A DNA stretch of 49,735 nt from positions 1 to 49,735 of the forward strand of contig JAFAVK010000130.1 in the NCBI GenBank assembly GCA_019242475.1, in the 5' to 3' direction. Position 1 is the first letter of the stretch, and the number at the start of each line of letters is the position of its first letter. This document shows, in pieces, positions 43,538-49,735 of the stretch. The notes beneath the pieces are model-generated. The model did no database searches. It saw nothing but the letters and a program-made list of their open reading frames with translations, and was not told where the DNA came from. The translations under genes and the position numbers were made by a program. Source of the DNA: Acidobacteriota bacterium. Lineage in GTDB: Bacteria; Acidobacteriota; Blastocatellia; Pyrinomonadales; Pyrinomonadaceae.

Positions 43538-44251
43538 ATGCCGAAGCTCACACCTCATTTGGCGTCTGAGAACCAAATGCTGGCGGCCCTTCACCTTGAA
43601 GAGTACAGGCGTTTGCACCAGCAGATGGAGTTGGTCGCGCTGCCGCGGAACAGAATCCTTTATAACGTCGGCGACCCCATCAGATCCGCCTATTTCGTCA
43701 CGCGCGGTTTAATCACTATTACTTCGACGACCGAGACCGGCGCGCAGTTCGAAGTCGGTTTGGTCGGCAAAGAGGGGATGATAGGCATCCCGATTATCCT
43801 CAACGCCGAAAAGAGCTTCTACCGGGTGTTCGTGCAGGTGGCGGGCGTGGCGATGAAGATCAAGGCCGGAGCCTTCAGGAAGGAGTTTCAGCGTGGAGGT
43901 CAGCTCCGGGACTTGATGTTGCGTTACGTCAACACGACGCTCATCCAAATCACGCAGACGGCCATCTGCAACCGCTTCCACACCACGGAGGAGAGGTTCT
44001 GCCGCTGGCTGCTGGTCTGCCGCGACCGCCTGGGGTCGAATCACATCGCCGTCACGCAGGAGTTCATCTCCTCCATGCTCGGTGTGCCCCGCACCAGCGT
44101 CACCACAACGGCGAGCGCCCTCCAAAGGGGTGGGATTATTAGTTATAGCCGCGGCAAAATCGATATTCTCGACAGTGAGGGCTTACAGTATCACAGTTGC
44201 GAATGCTACCAAGTTGTGAAGAAAGTTTTCCAAAATGTCGTGGCGGCATGA
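43538..44251 (+). CDS. Crp/Fnr-family transcriptional regulator
   Basis: 237 residues. N-terminal cyclic-nucleotide-binding-type fold: ILYNVGDPIRSAYFVTRGLITI and FEVGLVGKEGMIGIPI. The C-terminal winged helix is at FICRWLL... VTQEFISSMLGVPRTSVTT, with ALQRGGIISYSRGKIDI following. There is no Fe-S Cys quartet as in Fnr, though C-terminal HSCEC is present. The effector cannot be told. Proteins with the RFHTTEERFCRWLL signature are common orphan regulators. ATG at 43538; no strong RBS seen. It is followed by 690 nt without genes. Confidence 0.88.
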   Translation: MPKLTPHLASENQMLAALHLEEYRRLHQQMELVALPRNRILYNVGDPIRSAYFVTRGLITITSTTETGAQFEVGLVGKEGMIGIPIILNAEKSFYRVFVQVAGVAMKIKAGAFRKEFQRGGQLRDLMLRYVNTTLIQITQTAICNRFHTTEERFCRWLLVCRDRLGSNHIAVTQEFISSMLGVPRTSVTTTASALQRGGIISYSRGKIDILDSEGLQYHSCECYQVVKKVFQNVVAA

Positions 44252-44946
44252 TAAATCTCACGAAACATTTTCACCTTTATGTTGAATTCACGACAGACAG
44301 CAGTTCTTCCGCCTTTTATAGTCTCTGCTGTTTGATAATGGTTAAGCCATGCTAAGGAGCGCGTTGACATTTTAGGTTTAGGTTCGTTCCGCCTCTTGCC
44401 CATCAGCCGGAGCGAGCTTTAAATCTCATAAACAATCTCAATCGTTATGGATACCTTCTCTCACGTTAGGTTTTCGTAACATTTCAGGTGCTGTACCAAA
44501 ATCCATCAATAGGCCCGACATTCGCCCAGATTTCGCTAGTGAACGGATAAGCCCTGTCGTTCATCGGCGGTCATTTGAGAGCGTGGAGTAAAACGACTCC
44601 AAAAAATTCAGGGCCTTACCATCATTAGCAGTGATGGCAAGGCCCCCGGTCGGATACAACTCGTCGCACTTTGTGCTGAGATGCATCGTCACTAGCGGCA
44701 CGCATCTTAACTCAAAGGCGACGACACCACAACCTTAATCTTTCCTGGGTTCCGTCGGCTTGAGCGCGTGTGATATTCGACACCTTCTCCTCCATATCAC
44801 CAACCCTATTAGTTTAGGGGCTTAAGCAGCGGCCACAGGAAGGCGCTTGCGGGAAGACGTGCGCGCGTGGGGCGATCCGCCTCCACCGCCGCGCGAGCGT
44901 CCCGTCGGCTCGGGCAAGGTGAAAAACTCGACAGAGGAGCTGCGTG
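44252..44946. other. Non-coding gap before the NusG-like gene
   Basis: Nearly 700 nt without a supported gene. It contains a 14-bp hairpin at 44611-44645 and A+T-rich segments with GTTGACATTTTAGG-like promoter words. The right part becomes GC-rich and ends in the RBS of the NusG-like gene, so it probably includes the promoter and leader of the RiPP operon. Confidence 0.5.
44611..44645 (-). terminator. Orphan hairpin, terminator-like on the minus strand
   Basis: Arms 44611-44624 and 44632-44645 pair over 14 bp with one wobble on the minus strand, then TGAATTTTTTGG. No gene leads into it from the right, so it could end an unannotated minus-strand RNA. Confidence 0.45.
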
Positions 44947-45474
44947 ATGAAGGTCGAATCAGTTAGTGACCGCCTGTCCTGGTACGTCGTTTACACGAAA
45001 CCCAAGCAGGAGGAGCGTGCCGTCTTCAATCTCAGGGGGTGGAACGTCGAGGTGTTCGCCCCGCGTCTGAAAGAGCGCAAGCGCAACGAGTTCACGGGCA
45101 AAGTCACCTACCACGTGAAGCCGATGTTTCCCCGCTACGTCTTCGCGCGCTTCAAGGTCAACGAGTTGCTGCACAAAGTTAACTTCACGCGGGGCGTGCA
45201 GAACGTCATTAGTTTCAACAACGGGCCGACGCCGGTCAGCGACGAGATCATCGAGCTGATTCAGATGCAGCAAGGCGAGAGCGGCTTAATCATCCTCGGC
45301 GAAGAGTTGCAGACCGGCGACCGCGTCAAGATTACAGAAGGGCCGCTCAAGGATTTCACCGGCGTCTTCGAGGAATCGACGAGCGATTCGAGCCGCGTCT
45401 CAATAATGCTGACGGCGGTCAGCTACCAGACGCGGGTCGTCGTCGAGAGAGAAATGGTCAGGAAGGCGAGCTAA
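44947..45474 (+). CDS. Specialised NusG paralogue (RfaH/LoaP-type antiterminator)
   Basis: 175 residues from ATG 44947, with GAGGAG seven bases upstream. N-terminal NGN domain: WYVVYTKPKQEERAVFNL, the conserved PMFPRYVFARF and FTRGVQNVISF. C-terminal KOW motif: LQTGDRVKITEGPLKDFTGV. It is shorter than housekeeping NusG and lies at the head of a natural-product locus, as LoaP and RfaH paralogues do, to let polymerase read through long operons. No secE/rplK context, so it is not the general NusG. The RNA or DNA recognition element is unknown. Confidence 0.9.
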   Translation: MKVESVSDRLSWYVVYTKPKQEERAVFNLRGWNVEVFAPRLKERKRNEFTGKVTYHVKPMFPRYVFARFKVNELLHKVNFTRGVQNVISFNNGPTPVSDEIIELIQMQQGESGLIILGEELQTGDRVKITEGPLKDFTGVFEESTSDSSRVSIMLTAVSYQTRVVVEREMVRKAS

Positions 45475-45478
45475 GCCT

Positions 45479-45488
45479 CCCCCCCCCC
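45479..45488 (+). repeat. Homopolymer C10 in the leader of lanB
   Basis: Ten consecutive C directly after the NusG-like stop. Such runs are slippage-prone; no coding sequence crosses it here. Confidence 0.7.
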
Positions 45489-45632
45489 GGGGCCGCACCG
45501 CCGGAGGTGCGCGCTGATTAACTTCGGCTCTCTTTTGTCGGGCGGGGACGGTTGTCCGCCGCGGCCGGCAAACGTCGAGCCCTTAATTTCAATACTCACA
45601 GGTGGTGAGTTCGACATCGAGCCCCGCGCTCG

Positions 45633-45713
45633 ATGTGCGGTAGCTCTGTCCCGAATCTGTCCTTCGAGTCGCGTGCGCCGGGCGACCACACTCGGAAGCA
45701 ACTGTCCAAATGA
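45633..45713 (+). CDS. Possible 26-aa leader peptide overlapping the lanB start
   Basis: ATG 45633 opens a 26-residue frame (MCGSSVPNLSFESRAPGDHT and six more) whose TGA overlaps the lanB ATG as ATGA. The overlap hints at translational coupling. No RBS is seen and the peptide has one Cys and several Ser. It may be a coupling leader, a minor precursor or chance. Confidence 0.3.
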   Translation: MCGSSVPNLSFESRAPGDHTRKQLSK

Positions 45714-48319
45714 GCACACAGGAACATCATGCGCGTGAAGGGGCTTTAAGCGGGCCGGCCTTGGCGGCTGCCCCGCTCGGAGGGACTCGCACCCTGCCCG
45801 CACACCTGATCGAGCTGCCGGGCGGGTGGACGGCCTGGCGTTGTGTCGCTCTGCGCGGCGCGGGCTTTGCCTCGTCCGGCGTGCTCGAACTCTCCACGCC
45901 CGAGTGTGGCCGCGCGGCCGACCGTCTGATTGAGGCCGGCAAGGAGGTGCGGCGCTCGCGCCGCGCGGCCCTCGACGCGCTCTACGCGGAGCTAAAGCGG
46001 GCGAACGAGGCCGACGCCCCGCTCATCAAGAAGGCCATCCGCCGGCTCGACAAGAAGAAGCTGCCGGCGACGCCGGGGCCGGCCGCGGGCGCGGCCGCGG
46101 CCATCGAAGAGTTCGGGAGTGCGGTCGCCGTCGCGGCCTCCGGCGCCGTAGAGTTCCGGCACGCTTTCGACTACACCGTCCGGCGCACGTCCAAGAAGAT
46201 ACGCGAGCTTTCCTGCCTCCCGCGCTTCCGCGAGGCCGTCATCTGGCAGAACCGCCACGCCTACCTCAACGGCGTTCTGCCGCTCGCGCAGAATCGGCCC
46301 GCACAGGCCCGCGACTGGAAACAGCGGCAGCGTGAGGAACTCTTAGCAACGTATCTCCAGCGCTACTGCGTCAAGAACGATACCATCGGGTTTTTCGGCC
46401 CGGTCGGATGGGCGAGCTTTGTCGAAGCCGACGAGCCTTTGGTCGCGAGACCGGGCGCGGCCTTCGTCGAGAATCGGACGGTCTCCTTCGAGGGTTGGGC
46501 CGCCGACACGCTGGCCGAAGTGCTGGCGAAGAACAAGGCGCTGCGCCCCTGGGGCGTGCCTCGCCTGATGCCTTTCATTCACCTCGACGGCGCGGTCGTA
46601 CGCGTGCCGCTCCGGCCGCCGACGCCTGTCCCGGCGCAGCCGGCGGCCGTGCTTGCGGCCTGCGACGGCGAGCGCTCTGCCAGCGAAATCGCCGACGACC
46701 TGCTCCGCAACCCCTCGCTCGGGTTCAAGTCGAAAACCGAGGTCTACCGACTCCTCGAACTCTTCCGGGGCAAAGGGATCATCGCCTGGACGATTGAAGT
46801 GCCGGTGGTGAAGAACCCGGAGCGCGAGCTTCGCCGGATGATGGAGAAGGTCGAAGACGAGGGGCTGCGCCGCCGCGTCCTCGCCATCTTCGACATGCTT
46901 GAGGCCGCGCGCCTCGGGGTCGAGCGCGCGGCGGGCGACGCCGAGGCGCTCGACCGCGCCTTCCAACACCTCGACGAGACCTTCACGCGGCTGACCGGCG
47001 CCGCCGCCACGCGCGTCGGCGGCGAGGGCAAGGCTTACGCGGCCCGGACGCTCGTCTACGAGGACTGCCGTCGTGACATCGAGGTCGAAGTCGGGACGGA
47101 ACTGCGGAAGTCCATCGGCGAACCTCTCTCCCTGCTGCTGACGAGCGCGCGCTGGCTGACGTGGCAGGCGGCGGCCGACTACCGGGAACGCTTCCAAGAG
47201 GTCTACGCCGGGCTCGTCCGCAAGACCGGCTCCCCCACGGTCGAGCTGATCAACTTTTGGTACGGAATCTTCCCCATCCTCTTCGAGGGCAGCAAGAGCC
47301 CGCTCGACGCCATCCAGCAGGAGTTTCAGCGCCGTTGGGCGGAAGTGCTGGCCCTGCCCGACGCCGCGACGCGCGCCGTGCACTACACCTGCGAGGAGCT
47401 GCGGCCGCGCGTGGAGGCGGCCTTCGCGGCGCCCCGGCCCGGTTGGGTCGCGGCGCGCTACCACAGCCCCGATGTGATGGTGGCGGCGGCCGACACGGAG
47501 GCCGTCGGCCGCGGCGACTACCTGCTCGTGATGGGCGAGCTGCACACCGGCATCAACACTTTGCGTGGCTCGCTCTTCCCCGCGCAACACCCGCGGCCGC
47601 AGGACTTCGAGACCTTCTTCGACCTCGACCTCCCGGAGGCGCGCGTCGTGCCCGTGACGCCGAAGTCCTGGCCCGAGCTGACGGCGCGCACGCTACCCAT
47701 CATGATCAACCCGCGCGACCGGCTGCTGATGGTCACGCACGACTCGTTCGGGGCCCCCAAGTCGCAGGCTTTCAACATCGGGTCGCTCGTCGTCGAGGAG
47801 ACGAGCGAGGGGCTGACGGTGAGGACGCGCGACGGGCAGCAGCGCTTCGACGTGATCGAGGTCTGCGCCGACATCCTCTCGACGCTGGTCGTCGATCTCT
47901 TCCGGCCGCTCACGCCGCGCCCGCATACGCCGCGCGTCACCTTAGACCGCCTCGTCGTCGCCCGCGAGGCGTGGAGGTTCACGGCCGCGGAGGCCGCCTT
48001 CGCCTTCAAGCGAGACGAGGCCGAGCGCTATCTGGCCGCCCGCCGCTTCATGCGCGCGCGCGGCATGCCGCGCTTCATCTTTTATAAAGCCCCGGTCGAG
48101 CCGAAGCCCTGCTACGTCGATTTCGACAGCCCTATCTACGTAGACATGTTCGCCCGCGCCCTCCGGCGCACGGCCGAGAGCGGCGCGCCCGGCGCGACCG
48201 TCACCGCCTCCGAGATGCTCCCCGGCCCCGGCCAGAGCTGGCTCCGCGACGCCGAGGGCAATACTTACACCAGCGAGTTGCGCATCGTCGCGGTCGATCA
48301 GGCCGGCGGGCGTAACTGA
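45710..48319 (+). CDS. Lantibiotic-dehydratase-type glutamylation enzyme (LanB without elimination domain)
   Basis: 869 residues matching the LanB N-terminal (glutamylation) domain, which uses glutamyl-tRNA to modify Ser/Thr. Segments: YLQRYCVKNDTIGFFGPVGW (the conserved FGxFG-type block), YGIFPILFEG, and RFIFYKAPVEPKPCYVDFDS near the C-terminus. The C-terminal SpaB-type elimination domain (with its WxFxRYxDPxxHLRxR block) is not present, and the protein stops about where that domain would begin. It is therefore either a split LanB or a member of the small-LanB group, some of which are peptide aminoacyl-tRNA ligases that add amino acids to a scaffold peptide. It follows the NusG-like gene. 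Confidence 0.85.
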   Translation: MSTQEHHAREGALSGPALAAAPLGGTRTLPAHLIELPGGWTAWRCVALRGAGFASSGVLELSTPECGRAADRLIEAGKEVRRSRRAALDALYAELKRANEADAPLIKKAIRRLDKKKLPATPGPAAGAAAAIEEFGSAVAVAASGAVEFRHAFDYTVRRTSKKIRELSCLPRFREAVIWQNRHAYLNGVLPLAQNRPAQARDWKQRQREELLATYLQRYCVKNDTIGFFGPVGWASFVEADEPLVARPGAAFVENRTVSFEGWAADTLAEVLAKNKALRPWGVPRLMPFIHLDGAVVRVPLRPPTPVPAQPAAVLAACDGERSASEIADDLLRNPSLGFKSKTEVYRLLELFRGKGIIAWTIEVPVVKNPERELRRMMEKVEDEGLRRRVLAIFDMLEAARLGVERAAGDAEALDRAFQHLDETFTRLTGAAATRVGGEGKAYAARTLVYEDCRRDIEVEVGTELRKSIGEPLSLLLTSARWLTWQAAADYRERFQEVYAGLVRKTGSPTVELINFWYGIFPILFEGSKSPLDAIQQEFQRRWAEVLALPDAATRAVHYTCEELRPRVEAAFAAPRPGWVAARYHSPDVMVAAADTEAVGRGDYLLVMGELHTGINTLRGSLFPAQHPRPQDFETFFDLDLPEARVVPVTPKSWPELTARTLPIMINPRDRLLMVTHDSFGAPKSQAFNIGSLVVEETSEGLTVRTRDGQQRFDVIEVCADILSTLVVDLFRPLTPRPHTPRVTLDRLVVAREAWRFTAAEAAFAFKRDEAERYLAARRFMRARGMPRFIFYKAPVEPKPCYVDFDSPIYVDMFARALRRTAESGAPGATVTASEMLPGPGQSWLRDAEGNTYTSELRIVAVDQAGGRN

Positions 48320-48364
48320 GCGCGGCGGCCGGCCGACGGCCCGCCTGAAGAGTAAGGGATAAAG

Positions 48365-49276
48365 ATGCCGAACAACTCCGTCGTGAGCCTTTTCAGACAG
48401 GCCGCCGCCGATGCCGCGAAGCGCTTGAAGTCCGTCGAGCTGCGCGACCTGCGCCCGACCCTCGACCTGCCGTTCGGCCGCGGGCCCCTGCGCCGCGACG
48501 AGTTCTTCTGGCGCGGCCGGGTGGCCGCCGGCCGGACGTTCGAGGTCAAGGGTATCCAGGGCTCGATTCGCGTCTCGCCGTCCGAGGATGAGTGGATCGA
48601 GCTGATGGCGATCAAGAGCGGCCGCCGCAACCGGCCCGAGGAGGTTGACATCCGCGTGCTCGAGCACGAGGGCGGCGTCACGGTCGGCGCGCTCTACCCG
48701 AGCGAAGACCCGAAGCGCCCGAACGAACTGCTCCCGGGCGAGGCCGGCCGCATGAAGGTGCGGCGCAACGACGTGAGCGTCGAGTTCATTGTCCGCCTGC
48801 CGGAGGGCGTCCGCTTCGTCGCGCGCACCGTCAACGGCGACGTGTCGGCGGAAGGGTTCGCGGGCGCGGTCGAGGCGCGCACCGTCAACGGCGCCGTCAA
48901 GATTCGCGGCGCACGCCATGCGCGCGCCGCGACCGTCAACGGCTCAATCGAAGTCTCGCTCATCCCGGCCGAAGGCGAGGACGAGGTGCAGCTCAAGACC
49001 GTTAACGGCGACCTCCGCCTCGACCTCCCGGCCGAGACGGAGGCCCACGTCCAGGCCGCGACGGTCAGCGGGGACGTTTGGCTCGAATTTCCGCTCGAAG
49101 GGGCCGAGACGCGGAGCCGGAAGAAGGTCTGCGGGAGCATCGGTCAGGGCGCGGCGGGCCGCCGCCTGCTGCTCAAGACGACGAACGGCGGCATCCGCAT
49201 CGGCCGTGTGCGTGGTGACGCCGACCGCCGAAATTCCGGCACGACTTCCGCGCCCGAATTTCGGCAGGGCGGATGA
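48365..49276 (+). CDS. DUF4097-like beta-repeat protein
   Basis: 303 residues from ATG 48365. The C-terminal half repeats TVNGDV-type units: TVNGDVSAEGF, TVNGAVKIRG, TVNGSIEVSL, TVNGDLRLDL, TVSGDVWLEF and TTNGGIRIGR, giving an adhesin-like beta-helix as in DUF4097. The N-terminal half has strands (FEVKGIQGSIRV, LMAIKSGRR) but no signal peptide or membrane helix. Function unknown; its place between a LanB-type gene and a peptide/ABC gene pair suggests export or self-protection. It follows lanB by 45 nt. Confidence 0.78.
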   Translation: MPNNSVVSLFRQAAADAAKRLKSVELRDLRPTLDLPFGRGPLRRDEFFWRGRVAAGRTFEVKGIQGSIRVSPSEDEWIELMAIKSGRRNRPEEVDIRVLEHEGGVTVGALYPSEDPKRPNELLPGEAGRMKVRRNDVSVEFIVRLPEGVRFVARTVNGDVSAEGFAGAVEARTVNGAVKIRGARHARAATVNGSIEVSLIPAEGEDEVQLKTVNGDLRLDLPAETEAHVQAATVSGDVWLEFPLEGAETRSRKKVCGSIGQGAAGRRLLLKTTNGGIRIGRVRGDADRRNSGTTSAPEFRQGG

Positions 49277-49300
49277 AACTTTACCCGCCGGCGCACGTTT

Positions 49301-49438
49301 ATGATTAACGTTTCGAGGGCCACTCCCGTCCTTAATAACGCGTCGGAACCAGCGTCTCAACAGCCCGTTGAACAACTCGCGGAGTTAACAGTCGTCCCGT
49401 GGGATTCCCCTGTGGTCGGCCAGAAGTTTGGAGGATAA
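49301..49438 (+). CDS. 45-aa peptide, candidate RiPP precursor or scaffold
   Basis: ATG 49301 to TAA 49436-49438 in the gap before the ABC gene. The leader part is polar (NNASEPASQQPVEQLAELTV) and the C-terminus reads VPWDSPVVGQKFGG. The size, the amphipathic Gln/Glu/Leu leader and the Gly-Gly end suit a modified-peptide precursor. With no Cys and few Ser/Thr in the C-terminal part, lanthionine rings are unlikely; C-terminal amino-acid addition by the small LanB is the better fit. The RBS for the ABC gene overlaps its stop. RBS of its own is weak. Confidence 0.55.
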   Translation: MINVSRATPVLNNASEPASQQPVEQLAELTVVPWDSPVVGQKFGG

Positions 49439-49446
49439 AAAGAACG

Positions 49447-49735
49447 ATGAGTGCAGACGGAAAAGAACTGATCAGGCTCGAAGGTGTGGGGAAGGTCTTC
49501 CACACCGACGAGGTGGAAACGCACGCCCTCGCGGGCGTCACCCTCACCGTTGCGGATGGGGAGTACGTCTCGATCACCGGGCCTTCCGGCTGTGGGAAAT
49601 CGACGCTGTTGTCCGTCCTCGGCCTGCTCGACTCGCCGACCGACGGCGAGTACGTCCTCAACGGGACGCCGGTCGCCAACCTCTCGCTCTCGGAGCGGGC
49701 GCGCATCCGCAACCGCGAGATCGGCTTCATCTTCC
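49447..49735 (+). CDS. ABC transporter ATP-binding protein, MacB/LolD type (3' end outside window)
   Basis: Runs off the right edge after 96 codons. ATG 49447 follows TTGGAGGATAAAAAGAACG. Visible: HALAGVTLTVADGEYVSITG, Walker A GPSGCGKST and LLSVLGLLDSPTDGEYVLNG, then NREIGFIF before the Q-loop. This form is typical of MacB/FtsE/LolD-class ATPases that partner with periplasm-spanning permeases; in RiPP loci they export the product or give immunity. The permease must lie downstream. Confidence 0.9.
   Translation, partial: MSADGKELIRLEGVGKVFHTDEVETHALAGVTLTVADGEYVSITGPSGCGKSTLLSVLGLLDSPTDGEYVLNGTPVANLSLSERARIRNREIGFIF

Noticed and set aside
44206..44403. 65-aa minus-strand gene overlapping the Crp/Fnr gene end
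   Set aside because: No RBS, atypical codons and no recognisable domain; likely chance.
45535..45738. 67-aa Cys/Ser/Thr-rich peptide from TTG 45535 as RiPP precursor
   Set aside because: It starts at a poor TTG, uses codons rare in this genome and overlaps lanB; the 45-aa frame at 49301 is a better candidate, so this one is only noted.

Overview
The window looks like chromosome of a GC-rich Acidobacteriota bacterium, probably class Blastocatellia (Pyrinomonas-like). The main reasons are three secreted proteins of the acidobacterial VWFA-related type, strong GC bias with RBS-led starts, futalosine-pathway menaquinone genes, and ECF sigma / TPR-CHAT gene neighbourhoods. The class-level placement is inference. 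Most of the window is chromosomal housekeeping DNA interrupted by small accessory patches.

Region by region. 1-5 kb: 3' end of a sigma-54 activator, then a leftward group TIR protein - DinG helicase - QueD. The TIR gene lies between two copies of the dinG 5' end, beside a 21-bp palindromic repeat array. 5-13 kb: a small acidic protein, glyA, a FAD monooxygenase, proS, and a leftward operon larB - LCAT-like lipoprotein - metallophosphoesterase. 13-18 kb: a rightward menaquinone (futalosine) group of ubiX, a GNAT enzyme, a UbiA-type prenyltransferase broken by one in-frame stop, mqnE, a coiled-coil protein and mqnD. 18-21 kb: a secreted LolA-like protein, two small leftward genes (one an AT-rich HNH nuclease) and a PlsC acyltransferase. 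The plsC start codon shares the palindrome ATGCAT with the divergent M14 peptidase gene.

21-30 kb: M14 peptidase, VWA protein, glgC, then a tight leftward operon rpiB-like - zeta-like kinase - 81-aa partner - deoC - VWA protein. Both RpiB and DeoC carry N-terminal amphipathic helix plus linker extensions typical of bacterial microcompartment cargo. 30-39 kb: hpt, a secreted beta-sandwich protein, and a rightward cassette of ECF sigma factor, membrane TPR-CHAT protease (frameshifted at a T9 run), zinc-ribbon membrane protein, an unknown protein and a membrane trypsin-like protease. Two genes of this region share a two-block promoter-like motif, suggesting one regulon. 39-42 kb: deoB, a third VWA protein, a short protein, tRNA-Val and tRNA-Asp.

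42-45 kb is gene-poor: an IS5-type transposase remnant, a Crp/Fnr regulator and about 1.4 kb without recognised genes. 45 kb to the end is the start of a peptide natural-product (RiPP) locus: a specialised NusG paralogue, a LanB-type glutamylation protein lacking the C-terminal elimination domain, a DUF4097-like protein, an unannotated 45-codon peptide gene that may encode the substrate, and an ABC transporter ATPase cut by the window end.

The strongest candidates for something undescribed are the small-LanB/peptide locus (44.9-49.7 kb), the ECF sigma / CHAT / trypsin protease cassette (31-39 kb), the microcompartment-tagged sugar-phosphate operon (26.6-30.1 kb), and the TIR insertion with its palindromic array (3.4-4.9 kb). 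All functional statements rest on reading motifs by eye; no database search was run.
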